A DNA stretch of 64,000 nucleotides from Syntrophotalea carbinolica DSM 2380 (GCF_000012885.1 NC_007498.2:1364001-1428000), one strand, 5' to 3'; positions 18,284-27,815 are shown, numbered from the stretch's first letter. Program-made: numbers and translations. The notes: a model not told the origin generated them from the letters alone.

Positions 18284-21226
18284 TCATTTCTGCCATAAGC
18301 GGTCGAGTTGAAGCCGCTCTGTTACCAATTCTTCAACGATGCTTCGAAAAACCGGATTCATGTCAAGCTGCCGCAAAAACTCCTCCCTGGCAATGCGAAG
18401 AACCACTCCCTGGCCCACTACCGTGGCCGTCGGCAGGCAACCCTGGATGGCGGAAATTTCCCCCAGAACGGTGCCAGGGGCAGGACTGACCGGTTGCCCA
18501 TTCCGCACAAGGAGTACTCCGTTCTGAAAAACTTGAAATCGTCCACACAAAACCAGGTACACGCTGTTGCACTCCAGGCCCTGGTTGATGAGTGGATGTT
18601 TTCTTCCCACATCCTCCAATGCCACGAGGTGCGGTCGGTCCCTGGCCAGATCCAGCAACACCCGGACGAAGCGCTGATCCAGGATCTGCTTTTGCAGATG
18701 CCTGGTGCGCTGCCTGATCTGCCATGCCCGCATTTTTTTCAGGACTGACGGGATGGCCGAAGTGGCTTGTTCGAGGCGCCGCAGTTCTTCCTGAAAATCG
18801 CCCCGGTAGAGCCGGCCCATGAGATGGAAGGTGTGAGGAATGTCCCCTTCCCCAAGACAGGGCGCACAGTCTGTCTTTGAATGGGGAAGAAACTCCAGAT
18901 AAACCTGGCGGTCCCTGAGCTTCCCATCTTTACTACGCACCCGCCGCGTTCCCGCCCGGATCAGTCCATGGCACGAAAACAGGTCATTGGTGTCGATTGG
19001 ACCGGAACCGAAACTGTACGGGCTATCGTACATCAATTCATTGTAGAAACCGTCGCACAGTTCGACCTTTCCGGATTCGCTGTCGTAGAGGAACGAGAGG
19101 GAATGTTCTTCCACGAGATTCAGCAAGCGGATCTCTGCGATGGATCCGCCGCGGACACCGCTTTTCGGGATCCGGGGTATGCCGCCGCCTTCGGCAACCG
19201 GAAGATGCTCGATTGGCCGCCACTTTCCGCTTACCGGGTCGCGCGGTTCAATAAGCCTTGTGCTACCATCGTCATGAGCGACCAGCAGTTTGGCGTTTTC
19301 CAACTCGTACCGGGTAAGGGGTTGGCCGGCCTCAAACCCGTCCACGCCGTAGCAGCGCTCCACGGCGGTTGGGTCTTCCGCAGATAGCCGTTCGGTCTGG
19401 TATTTTGCCTCCATGGAAATCGCCTCGATGTAAACCGCCACATGCCCGCCGCGAAGCTGGTATCGCAGGATGTCGGGAATTTCTCTGCCGACAATCCGCT
19501 GCGCTTCCTCCATCGCATCTTGTTCCAGGCAGGTCAGTGCCGCCGCCAGTTTCTGTTTTACCTGCACCTGTTGATAGAGGGCAAAGAGCGTTCCGTTCAG
19601 GTACATGGTTTCCCGGCAATCGCCCGTTTGCAGGAGCATCGCGGCGCTCAGGTCGGTGATGGAGCGGGAACCGATCCGCATGGCGGGATCGATGCCCGAG
19701 AGCAGAATCAGGCCGTCGGAGCGGGCGTCGAATCTTCGGTGGGCGGGAGACTGAAGGTTCTGAAGCTTGGCCACACCGAGCCAGGAACCGACCAGACGGC
19801 GGATTTCATCGAGTGCGGCCCGTGGGTTCATCCGCTCCGCGGAAGGCAGCGCCGGCAGTATCTTTTCCGTAACAAGGAAGCGCAGGTCGTCCTGCACCTG
19901 GCGGTTGATTGTCAGGTCGGGCATGCGGGCTCCTACACGGCCGATGCCGCCCTGGATGTGGTAGGGAACGAGATTGTCGGTCAATGACCTGAAATTTATG
20001 GTTCGCTTCAGGAACTGGTCTGTCGAATCTGCGGAGTCCGTCTCCAGCAGTTTTCTAAAGGGCTCGGCGAGCGCCGCTCCGCATCTCTGGCCGCCATCGG
20101 CAAACCGCTCGCGGGCCGACTCAAGTTCGGACAGCACCGCCTGCATTCGGCTCAGAACCGAATTTACCTGATCGGCTTCCGGCAACCGGCTGCCGGGGAT
20201 ATCGGCCGTTGCCCGGGTGTAGTCACGAATATGCTGCAAATCGTGGAGTAGGGCCTTCAGCTTGAAATCGGCATCCAGACAGGCAAACAGGCGGGCCAGG
20301 AGGGGAGAGATATCACTCGCAGGGCAGCCTTCGACGAAATACAGTTGCAGGTATCCTGCATGGGCCCAGAAGTCGAGCGATTCCGCTCCGCCCCGCATCT
20401 CCAGGGCCACACGCAGCAGGGCGGGTTGGAGGGCAAGGCAGTGTTTCAGCTTACGGATCTCGGTCCCGAACCGGCGGAGTGACCCTTTTTTCATTTTATT
20501 GGGCATTGCAAGTCGTTGCCGCAGAAGATCCCTTTCCAGGTCCATGGTTCGCTGCAACCAGCCGAATCCGGGAAATGTCGAGCTAAATTGCTCGAAGCCG
20601 TGGCGGTACGCCCTGTATGCACTGTGCAACCACTTGCGGCGCAAACTGTGAAGGCGGTCAGGAGTGATGCCGTTAAGATCAACACCGGGAAAGTGGCGGG
20701 CAAAATCCTCCCTGGTTTGTTCGGTTACGCGGGCGATGATCCCATCGACAAGCTCCAGTTCGCGGGCGAAACTCTCCGCAGCCAGCATTCTGTTGCTGCA
20801 GGCGTCGCCCAGAATGCCGCATACCAGGCCATTGCTGCCGCCTTCGGCAATAATTCTTCCACATTCCGTGATGACTTTCGCGGACCTGCCGACCTTGTTC
20901 AGGGCTAGCAGATAAAACTCCCGGACCCGGGGAACGGCCCGAAACTCGGCGTTTCCGGATTCTTCGAAGAGCCGGATTTCACGGTCCGGCGCACTGTGCA
21001 GGCGGAAGCGGTTGGATATTTCCAGGAGTTCGGCAGTCGTCCAGCGATCGAGCCCGGCGACGTTGTCGAAAACCAGCGAGGTGAGAGACTCGAGATCATC
21101 GGCCTCGTCCAGCCTGATTCTGAAGGCGTAATCCCGTAGCAATTCCTGTTTGCCCTGCTCGTACACCTTCTGCAGATCCAGGTTCTGCAACTCATCAAAG
21201 CTTTTTGGCAATTGTCGTCGGTTCAT
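18284..21226 (-). CDS. Large protein with C-terminal cyclic-nucleotide-binding-like domain
   Basis: A 980 aa soluble protein. The first 200 residues are helical with a pattern like the bacterial 'TRAFs-binding' TPR-like domain (FYLLALNKVGRSAKVITECGRIIAEGGSNGL). The middle is unassigned. The last 110 residues resemble a cyclic-nucleotide-binding domain: beta-roll GRFQVFQNGVLLVRNGQ and a phosphate cassette GEISAIQGCLPTATV. The Gly-Glu of that cassette is present, but the Arg that normally grips the phosphate is replaced (PTATV where CRP-like domains have RxATV), so ligand binding may be altered or lost. A Cys537/His595/Asp663 set could suggest a transglutaminase-like core, but the spacing is poor. 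The ATG at 21226 follows AGAGGAG. It is divergent from a nucleotide cyclase gene, which makes cyclic-nucleotide response a fair guess. Confidence 0.7.
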   Translation of the reverse strand: MNRRQLPKSFDELQNLDLQKVYEQGKQELLRDYAFRIRLDEADDLESLTSLVFDNVAGLDRWTTAELLEISNRFRLHSAPDREIRLFEESGNAEFRAVPRVREFYLLALNKVGRSAKVITECGRIIAEGGSNGLVCGILGDACSNRMLAAESFARELELVDGIIARVTEQTREDFARHFPGVDLNGITPDRLHSLRRKWLHSAYRAYRHGFEQFSSTFPGFGWLQRTMDLERDLLRQRLAMPNKMKKGSLRRFGTEIRKLKHCLALQPALLRVALEMRGGAESLDFWAHAGYLQLYFVEGCPASDISPLLARLFACLDADFKLKALLHDLQHIRDYTRATADIPGSRLPEADQVNSVLSRMQAVLSELESARERFADGGQRCGAALAEPFRKLLETDSADSTDQFLKRTINFRSLTDNLVPYHIQGGIGRVGARMPDLTINRQVQDDLRFLVTEKILPALPSAERMNPRAALDEIRRLVGSWLGVAKLQNLQSPAHRRFDARSDGLILLSGIDPAMRIGSRSITDLSAAMLLQTGDCRETMYLNGTLFALYQQVQVKQKLAAALTCLEQDAMEEAQRIVGREIPDILRYQLRGGHVAVYIEAISMEAKYQTERLSAEDPTAVERCYGVDGFEAGQPLTRYELENAKLLVAHDDGSTRLIEPRDPVSGKWRPIEHLPVAEGGGIPRIPKSGVRGGSIAEIRLLNLVEEHSLSFLYDSESGKVELCDGFYNELMYDSPYSFGSGPIDTNDLFSCHGLIRAGTRRVRSKDGKLRDRQVYLEFLPHSKTDCAPCLGEGDIPHTFHLMGRLYRGDFQEELRRLEQATSAIPSVLKKMRAWQIRQRTRHLQKQILDQRFVRVLLDLARDRPHLVALEDVGRKHPLINQGLECNSVYLVLCGRFQVFQNGVLLVRNGQPVSPAPGTVLGEISAIQGCLPTATVVGQGVVLRIAREEFLRQLDMNPVFRSIVEELVTERLQLDRLWQK

Positions 21227-21540
21227 CCAAATGCTCCTCTTCGCGCCGATTGCCCCGAAAGTACGAGCGAGCATTCCTTATTGCAACTGTCCGCATTAAC
21301 GAAATTCGCTCTTTGAGCGTTTCACGAAGTGCAGCTTGCAGGCCTTTCTTCTCCTTATAAGTTTGTTACACTTTTCACATAAAACAATGCTTCGGTTCCC
21401 TTTTTTAACCACAGTTCGCTTTCTGGCGACTCGAACACATAACTTATTCCCGGAATCGGTTGCCTGTTAGTCCGATACCCGTTGTTCGACTCCCGCCGCA
21501 GTTCAACAAATGACCAACTCTTCCGGTCGAGGATGCGGAA
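21227..21540. other. Divergent promoter region of the cyclic-nucleotide trio
   Basis: A 314 bp gap holding both promoters of the divergent cNMP-binding-domain and cyclase genes. The central part (about 21340-21400) is AT-rich and contains a CRP-like site at 21364-21379. No small gene was seen. Confidence 0.5.
21364..21379. promoter_or_regulatory. CRP/FNR-like operator
   Basis: TGTTA-CACTTT-TCACA fits the CRP consensus TGTGA-N6-TCACA with a single mismatch in the left half. It is nearly centred between the two divergent start codons (138 and 162 bp away). A match of this quality can occur by chance; its position beside a cyclase gene is what makes it notable. Confidence 0.4.
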
Positions 21541-24500
21541 ATGAAGTGTCCCAAATGCGGTTTCGATAGTTCCGATAACCTGAACTTCTGCGGCCGATGC
21601 GGCGAACGGCTCCATACTGTGGGCGATTATGCGCCGGAAGAACCCTCTGCCAGTGCCGAACAAAATAGAAAGCCCCAAAGTGCTTCGCGTTCAGACGGCA
21701 TGGCCATCATCCGGCGTTTTCTGACTCCGCAGCTTGCGGACAAGATCCTGTCCGCCCGCGGCAAAATCGAGGGGGAACGCCGGCAGGTGACGGCCCTGTT
21801 TGCGGACCTCAAGGGCTACACGCCGCTTTCGGAGGCGCTGGGGGAAGAGGCGATCTTCAAGGTGATGGAGCGGGTCTACGAAGGTATGATCACCGCCGTC
21901 CTCGAAGAAGAGGGGAGCGTACAGGAATTGACCGGCGACGGCATCTTCGCCCTGTTCGGCGCGCCGATCGCCCTGGAGGACGCCCCTCTGCGGGCCTGTC
22001 GCGCTGCCCTGGCCCTGCAGAACAAATTGAAAGTTCTCGGTGAGCAGCTGGAACGCGAACTTGGCGTCCGCCCACTGGCACGTATCGGCATCCATACCGG
22101 ACCGGTTATCGTCGGTACCCTCGGCACCGACCTGCGCATGGAGTTCAAGGCTGTAGGAGACACCATAAATCTCGCATCCCGGCTGGAGTCCATTGCCGAT
22201 CCTGGTTGTGTTTTCATCAGCGCGACCACCCACCGCCTGGCCGATCCCTTTATTGTCTGCTCCTGTGTCGGCGAGCGGAAGATCAAGGGCAAGAAGCAAC
22301 CGCAGCAAGTCTACCGGCTCGAGAGCATAAAAGAACACGCCGTCCGCTTCGATGCTGCTCTTCAGCGTGGACTCACCCCTCTGGCAGGCCGATCCGAGGA
22401 GCTGGACCTGTTGCATCATTATCAGGAAAAGGTTGGCCGGAATACCCTGCACCTGGTTCTGGTCATCGGCGAGGCCGGGGTTGGCAAATCCCGGTTGGTA
22501 CATGAATTCAAAGAGCGCATGCAAAGCCGAAGAGTCCTTTTTCTGCAGAGCAACTGCACCTCCTGCGGCAGCTCCATTTCCCTCATGCCGTTCATTCACC
22601 TGGTAAAAGATCTGTTTCGTATCCAGGACGATGATGACCGGTCGGTAATTAAGCGGAAACTGACCCAAGGGCTGGAACTCTTCGGTATGGATTCGGCCGC
22701 CGCAACACCGTACCTGATGACCCTGATCGGATTTCATGAAACAGGTAATGCGCTCAGGGGGCTCGATGCCAAGATCGTCGGCGAGCGCACCCGGGAAATC
22801 CTGGTCGATCTGCTGCGTAACCGATCCCGACTGACCCCCACGATTTTGGTTATAGAAGACTTGCACTGGATCGATCCGGCATCGGAGAAATTGCTCGGCC
22901 AGATGGCCCGGGAAAAAGGGCAGATGCCGCTGCTTATTCTCTGCACCACCCGACCTTCCTTCACATCACCGTGGTCGCTATTGGAGAATGTCAGGGAGAT
23001 GCAGCTCAAACCGCTCTCCCGGGAGAGTACGATGCACATGGTTCGGGCACTTCTCGATTGCGACACCATCGATGAAAGCCTGGCGCGGGTGATTTTCCAA
23101 GAGACCGGGTGTAACCCGCTCTATACCGAGGAGATGACCCGCTTTCTGCTGGAAAACGGTGCCATAAGACGGTTGGGGCGAACAGCGACCTGCGAGTTTT
23201 CTGCCGGAGAAATCGAGGTTCCTCCGACGGTTCTGGATCTGCTTCAAACCCGGGTCGATCGATTGCAGGAAGAGCCGAAGGGAGTTTTGCAGATTGCGGC
23301 GGTCATCGGCCAGCGGTTTTCCCCAAGCCTGGCCCGCCAGGTCTCGGAATTGGGCGATTCCTTCGACCGACATCTGGGCGAGCTTGAAAAACTCGGGCTG
23401 ATCTTCCGGGAACAGGCCGAAGAACAGGTCCTGTACCGATTCAAACATGCCCTGCTGCAGGATGCCGTCTACAACAGCCTGCTGCAGGAGCGACGGGAGG
23501 AACTCCACCAGGCGGTCGCCGAAACCATGGAGCGGGTGTATACGGACCGGCTGAGCGAATGGGCCCATACCATTGCCTATCATTGGGGAAATACGCGGGA
23601 TATCGGTAAAGCCGTCCAGTATCTGGTCATGGCGGGCGAGAAGAGCTACTGGGTGGGCGCGATGGAAGAGGCTCACGAACGCTTCTGTAAGGCCGTCGAT
23701 TTGATCGAAGCCGAGCCTGGGTGTGTCGACGATCTCTTCATCGCCGATGTCCTTCTTAAATGGACGCTGGTATTTGTATATCGTGCCGATTTCAAGAGTG
23801 TGCTTAGTCTTCTGGAACGCTACCTGCCGAGAATGGAAACCCTTGGCGATAAAAAAAGATTGTCCCTGATTCTTTCCTTGCTTGCCGGATCGTACGTTTG
23901 CGTAGGTCGGGGGGACAAGGCAAAACCGTTGGTCGAAAGGGCGATGAAATTAGCGGAAGAATCGGATGATCTCTTGTGTATCGGCCACGCCGCGCGGGTG
24001 CTGGCCTGGCTGTACAATTACTGGACTTCGGATTGCGGGCAATCCGACACCATGGTGGAGCGTTATTACAATCAGGCTATCGAATGCGCCGGACAAACCA
24101 ATGACATCTTTATCTTCTCTGACATAACGTCCCTCATGGCAAACCATCTAATATCACGGGGCCGTATTGTCGAAGCGCGGGCGTTTTGTTCTAAATTCAT
24201 CGAATTAGGGCAGAGGTTCCGGGATAATCGATTCTTGTCCCAAGCCCAATCGTATCACGGATTTATTAACTTCAGAGATGGACGGTACCAAGAAGCCCTG
24301 GAGAATGCGGAGCAGGCTCTCCAGTTGTCACCTGACCGCCTCGATGATCTCTGCGCATTAGCGGTGAAAGGTGGGGCGCTTGCCCGCATGGGAAAGGTAC
24401 AAGAAGGCCTCGAGATTTTACATAAAGTACGGGATGATATTGTTGAGAACAAATTCGTTTTTCTCAGGGCACCGGTTGACATGTACTTTGGAGCAGCACT

Positions 24501-24945
24501 TGTGCTCGCAGGTCAAATACAAAAAGGGGTATGTTACCTGGAGGACGCAATCAAATACTGGGCGTCATTGGGGAATTATACAGTCCCCACAACCACGCAC
24601 AGAATTTTGGGAGACATCTATAGATGGATGGCCCTGGGGAAAATGAAACTACCTTTCGGCATCGTTCTGAAAAACCTCTGGTTCATTGTGCGAACTTTGC
24701 CAGTCGCAAATCGCAAGGCGCGCCGGCATTACCAGGAAGTCGTGCGCAGCGCCAGGGACTGCCACATGCCGTCACCCCTTGCAAGGGGGCTATACGGTTT
24801 GGGGGTCTTGTCCATGAAGGGAAAAGAGTTCGAAAAAGCACGCGCTTATCTTGAAGAAGCGATTCAGATTGCCGAAGGCGAAGGGCTGTGTTTTGCCGAG
24901 AAGGTCAGGAAGACATTGGCTTCGATTGAAAAATGCAAACGATGA
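21541..24945 (+). CDS. Class III nucleotide cyclase fused to AAA-like ATPase and TPR domains
   Basis: An 1134 aa soluble multidomain protein: an N-terminal zinc ribbon (Cys3, Cys6, Cys17, Cys20), a class III cyclase domain (about 78-255), a STAND/AAA-type ATPase (Walker A GEAGVGKSRL near 310, Walker B ILVIEDLHWIDPAS near 435), and helical TPR-like repeats to the end. The cyclase keeps both metal aspartates (FADLKGYT and LTGDGIFALFG) and the transition-state Asn/Arg pair (TINLASRLE). The two purine-specifying positions are unusual: Glu in ELTGDG where adenylate cyclases have Lys, and Lys in FKAVGDTIN where they have Asp, so the nucleotide made cannot be inferred. The ATG at 21541 has a GAGG upstream. 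Its stop overlaps the start of the metallo-beta-lactamase-fold gene (ATGA). Such fusions are usually thought to couple ligand sensing by the ATPase/TPR part to cyclase activity. Confidence 0.88.
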   Translation: MKCPKCGFDSSDNLNFCGRCGERLHTVGDYAPEEPSASAEQNRKPQSASRSDGMAIIRRFLTPQLADKILSARGKIEGERRQVTALFADLKGYTPLSEALGEEAIFKVMERVYEGMITAVLEEEGSVQELTGDGIFALFGAPIALEDAPLRACRAALALQNKLKVLGEQLERELGVRPLARIGIHTGPVIVGTLGTDLRMEFKAVGDTINLASRLESIADPGCVFISATTHRLADPFIVCSCVGERKIKGKKQPQQVYRLESIKEHAVRFDAALQRGLTPLAGRSEELDLLHHYQEKVGRNTLHLVLVIGEAGVGKSRLVHEFKERMQSRRVLFLQSNCTSCGSSISLMPFIHLVKDLFRIQDDDDRSVIKRKLTQGLELFGMDSAAATPYLMTLIGFHETGNALRGLDAKIVGERTREILVDLLRNRSRLTPTILVIEDLHWIDPASEKLLGQMAREKGQMPLLILCTTRPSFTSPWSLLENVREMQLKPLSRESTMHMVRALLDCDTIDESLARVIFQETGCNPLYTEEMTRFLLENGAIRRLGRTATCEFSAGEIEVPPTVLDLLQTRVDRLQEEPKGVLQIAAVIGQRFSPSLARQVSELGDSFDRHLGELEKLGLIFREQAEEQVLYRFKHALLQDAVYNSLLQERREELHQAVAETMERVYTDRLSEWAHTIAYHWGNTRDIGKAVQYLVMAGEKSYWVGAMEEAHERFCKAVDLIEAEPGCVDDLFIADVLLKWTLVFVYRADFKSVLSLLERYLPRMETLGDKKRLSLILSLLAGSYVCVGRGDKAKPLVERAMKLAEESDDLLCIGHAARVLAWLYNYWTSDCGQSDTMVERYYNQAIECAGQTNDIFIFSDITSLMANHLISRGRIVEARAFCSKFIELGQRFRDNRFLSQAQSYHGFINFRDGRYQEALENAEQALQLSPDRLDDLCALAVKGGALARMGKVQEGLEILHKVRDDIVENKFVFLRAPVDMYFGAALVLAGQIQKGVCYLEDAIKYWASLGNYTVPTTTHRILGDIYRWMALGKMKLPFGIVLKNLWFIVRTLPVANRKARRHYQEVVRSARDCHMPSPLARGLYGLGVLSMKGKEFEKARAYLEEAIQIAEGEGLCFAEKVRKTLASIEKCKR

Positions 24946-26429
24946 GGATCCCTGTGGATAATGCAATGGATGGAATAACCGTGCAGATCCTTGGAGATCA
25001 TGGACCCTTTTCCAGAACAGGAAAAAGCGTGGGGTACAAGCTGTGCCTCGGATCGTCCACCTTGCTCCTCGATTGTGGGGCGCCGCTGTTCCAGCAGATA
25101 GGCGGTCATGGTCTGCAAGAGATCGAGGGACTGATACTGACCCACTGTCACGACGACCACAAGCGCTGGTTCACGGATCTTGCCCTGTTTTACCGCTATG
25201 CCCCCGATATACGCAGAAAGCTCCGGTTGCTCACTACCGAGGCCGTTTACCACAATCTCAAAGCGGCATCGATGCCGATATTGGGCACGGGCCTATCGGA
25301 CGATGCAACGACTGTCACGGATGTGGCGTTCGAGGATTTTATCGACTATCGGATTATCGGGCCCAAGGCGCGGTACGGAATAGTAACCCGGGAAGAGGAT
25401 AGCGGAAAATATGCACTCGAAGTTGTCGACCGGGAGGGGAATGTCCTGCCGCCGGAGGCAGCGAAAGTCATCATCCACCCCGCGACAAAAAAAACGCGCA
25501 TGCTCTTCAAGGATCCCGACTGCGGCGAATGGATCGAGCCGGAACATTTTTATCCCTTTTCGGGAGCGCACTTCTACGAGGAGGACCGGAATATTTATGC
25601 ATGTGCCGGTTATGCGATCGAGGCGCTCACCGCCCCGGTTTGGCATGGCATTTCCTGTACGGGAGTGAAGATAAGTAATGGCGCAGAGACATTGATATTC
25701 AGCTCGGATACCGTGCATGACAAGAGGCTGTGGAAGCGGCTCTGCTCGGAAAGGAGGCCGCAGCAGCTACGCATGTCAAAAGGGGAATTCGAGTCGGCGG
25801 CGGTTATCTACGGAGACATCAACGACTACATTGAGCGCATCTGGAGTGAAGAACGCTACGCGGAGGCCGTAACCGCCTTTGCAAATGCCGCAGTGATACA
25901 TGACATATCCGCCGGATCAAACGTGGTCCACACCGGTTATCAAAACCTGGGAAACACCACCCTGCACAAAGAGCAAACCCTGCTGGCGCATTGTCCCGAC
26001 AGGTTTACCTCCGAATGGCCTCTGTGCCATACCGGCAAGAGCTACCGGATTGTCAAAGGCCGGTTCCGGGAGGTTGTTGGCGATAGACGCCATCTTCTGG
26101 ATGCGGATCTGTACCATAAAAAAAATGGCAGATTTTTCGTCGGCTACAGGAATGACGAGGGCAACTATGCGGTATTCAGAGAAAAGGGGCTGTTAAAGTT
26201 GAGTCCGGAGCACGAAAACCATGGGGGCCGTTTATTGTACCGGGTTGATCTGTACGAAGATATGGCCGGCGGCTATTTTCCGGTTTTTAATGAGCCGGAC
26301 GTTTCCTATTTTGAGCGGGATGACGGCAGGGTTGAGCTGTTGCGGTTTAATGATCGGGGCAGCACCGGGAAGATCGTTGAAGATCAAAGGGAATACCTGG
26401 AGAAACCATGGGAAGGAAATATGGATTAG
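24942..26429 (+). CDS. Metallo-beta-lactamase-fold hydrolase in operon with the cyclase
   Basis: A 495 aa soluble protein. The N-terminal half has the metallo-beta-lactamase metal motif His68-Cys-His70-Asp-Asp72-His73 (LTHCHDDHKRW), a preceding LLLDCG strand, and a later ligand Asp in IFSSDTVHD, so a two-metal hydrolase fold is well supported. The C-terminal 150 residues (from about 350) are unassigned. The ATG at 24942 overlaps the cyclase stop by 4 nt (ATGA), showing tight coupling; an ATG at 24933 is also in frame. Class II cyclic-nucleotide phosphodiesterases use the same fold with an HxHxDH motif, so turnover of the cyclase product is an attractive inference, but substrates of this fold range from RNA to thioesters and nothing here fixes one. 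A terminator follows at 26445. Confidence 0.78.
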   Translation: MRIPVDNAMDGITVQILGDHGPFSRTGKSVGYKLCLGSSTLLLDCGAPLFQQIGGHGLQEIEGLILTHCHDDHKRWFTDLALFYRYAPDIRRKLRLLTTEAVYHNLKAASMPILGTGLSDDATTVTDVAFEDFIDYRIIGPKARYGIVTREEDSGKYALEVVDREGNVLPPEAAKVIIHPATKKTRMLFKDPDCGEWIEPEHFYPFSGAHFYEEDRNIYACAGYAIEALTAPVWHGISCTGVKISNGAETLIFSSDTVHDKRLWKRLCSERRPQQLRMSKGEFESAAVIYGDINDYIERIWSEERYAEAVTAFANAAVIHDISAGSNVVHTGYQNLGNTTLHKEQTLLAHCPDRFTSEWPLCHTGKSYRIVKGRFREVVGDRRHLLDADLYHKKNGRFFVGYRNDEGNYAVFREKGLLKLSPEHENHGGRLLYRVDLYEDMAGGYFPVFNEPDVSYFERDDGRVELLRFNDRGSTGKIVEDQREYLEKPWEGNMD

Positions 26430-26444
26430 TCATTTAATGTGAAA

Positions 26445-26472
26445 AGCCCGGAACCAGCATGGGTTCCGGGCT
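26445..26472 (-). terminator. Terminator between the MBL gene and flgE (bidirectional)
   Basis: AGCCCGGAACC (26445-26455) pairs perfectly with GGTTCCGGGCT (26462-26472). On the minus strand it is followed by TTTTC, a good intrinsic terminator for the flagellar run ending in flgE; on the plus strand it would also close the cyclase operon. Confidence 0.85.
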
Positions 26473-26501
26473 CAAACATACACTATGTGTAAATCTCCAA
26501 A

Positions 26502-27743
26502 CTAACGTTTGAGATTGATCAGTTCGCTGAGCATTTCATCGGTGGTGGTGATGACCTTGGAGTTGGCCTGAAAGCCTCGTTGCGTGGTGATCATCTTGAC
26601 GAATTCGGCGGCCAGGTCGACGGTGGACTGCTCCAGGGCATTGGTGAAAATGTTACCGAGTTCGGTGCCGGGAACGCCGATGCGCGGGGGACCCGACTCC
26701 CCGGTGGCGGAGAACAGGCTGGCGCCTTCTTTGCGCAGGCCGCTGAAGCTGGAAAACTTGGCCAAGACGATGCGGGATTTTGCGATCTCCTCGCCGTTGG
26801 AGTATTTGGCGAGTACGTTGCCTTCGTTATCGATGGAGATGTTGGTCAGATTGCCCGCGCCGTAGCCGTTCTGTGTCTGGGAGATGACCTGGGAATCGTT
26901 GGCGAACTGGGTGGTGTTCTTCAGCGCAAAGTTAATGGTCTGGGAGGCGGTGCCGGCTCCCGGTGTCAGGGGGCCGAGGGTGGCGGTGCCGCCGGAAATC
27001 TGCTTGCCGCTGGTGTCGAATTCCAGTGAATTGCCGGCGGTGGCCGAGGAATAGAGCGTGGCGTCGTTTTCGTCGACCACGTTCCAGTCCCAGGTATTGT
27101 CGTCGCTTTTGATAAAGTAGGTGGTCATCAGATGGGTGTTGCCGAGGGAGTCGTAAATGGTGGTCGAGTTCGAGTAGTTGTAGGTTGTTGTGTCGTTCGG
27201 ATCGAAGGCGGCCGTGATGACGGGCTCATTGGCATCCAGATTGGTGGAGAGGGTAATCTTATCGGTCATTTTCGCCTCGATACCGGCGTTGATGTCGACC
27301 ATGATATCGGTGGCATCGGCACTGGAAAGGACGCCGTTGACGTAGGTTTTCCCCTGCACCCGGTATCCCTCGGCATTGGTCAGAAAGCCTTCGCCATCGA
27401 AGCTGAAGGAGCCGGCGCGGGTATAATAGAGGCTTTCGGCCCCTTCTTCACGTACCACGAATAAACCTTCTCCCTCGATGGCGAGGTCGGTCTGCGATTC
27501 GGTGGTTTCGAAGGTGCCCTGACTGAAAAGGTTGTCGACCGTGGACAGTCCGGTGCCGCGACCGACCTGAGAGGCGCCGCCGGAGCCGTTCACGGAACTG
27601 GCCAGCAGATCGGAAAAGACCGTACGACTCGATTTGAAACCGACGGTATTGGTATTGGCGATATTGTTGCCGATCACGGACATGGCGGTGCCGTTGGTGT
27701 TCATACCGCTGATGCCGCTGTAAAGTGCACTTGAAAGGGCCAT
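26502..27743 (-). CDS. flgE: Flagellar hook protein FlgE
   Basis: A 413 aa hook subunit. It has the N-terminal FlgE/F/G motif (LYSGISGMNTNGTAMSVIGNNIANTNTVGFK), a variable middle, and the C-terminal helical motif (TTQRGFQANSKVITTTDEMLSELINLKR) that packs in the hook core. The ATG at 27743 follows AAGGAG at 7 nt. It is the last gene of the large flagellar run before the terminator at 26445. Normal length for the family. Confidence 0.97.
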   Translation of the reverse strand: MALSSALYSGISGMNTNGTAMSVIGNNIANTNTVGFKSSRTVFSDLLASSVNGSGGASQVGRGTGLSTVDNLFSQGTFETTESQTDLAIEGEGLFVVREEGAESLYYTRAGSFSFDGEGFLTNAEGYRVQGKTYVNGVLSSADATDIMVDINAGIEAKMTDKITLSTNLDANEPVITAAFDPNDTTTYNYSNSTTIYDSLGNTHLMTTYFIKSDDNTWDWNVVDENDATLYSSATAGNSLEFDTSGKQISGGTATLGPLTPGAGTASQTINFALKNTTQFANDSQVISQTQNGYGAGNLTNISIDNEGNVLAKYSNGEEIAKSRIVLAKFSSFSGLRKEGASLFSATGESGPPRIGVPGTELGNIFTNALEQSTVDLAAEFVKMITTQRGFQANSKVITTTDEMLSELINLKR

Positions 27744-27815
27744 TTGTACTCTCCTTGTCAGGGATCGCGTCTGTCGGTCGGCGATCCGCGAACCTCCTCG
27801 AGAGGACCGGTTCGG

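Noticed and set aside
19238-19618. Cys537-His595-Asp663 as a transglutaminase-like triad in the 980 aa protein
   Set aside because: The His-Asp spacing (68 residues) is far larger than in known transglutaminase cores (about 15), so I do not claim an enzyme.
21691-22866. Long open frame antisense to the cyclase gene
   Set aside because: The plus-strand product has clear cyclase and ATPase motifs; the antisense product has none.
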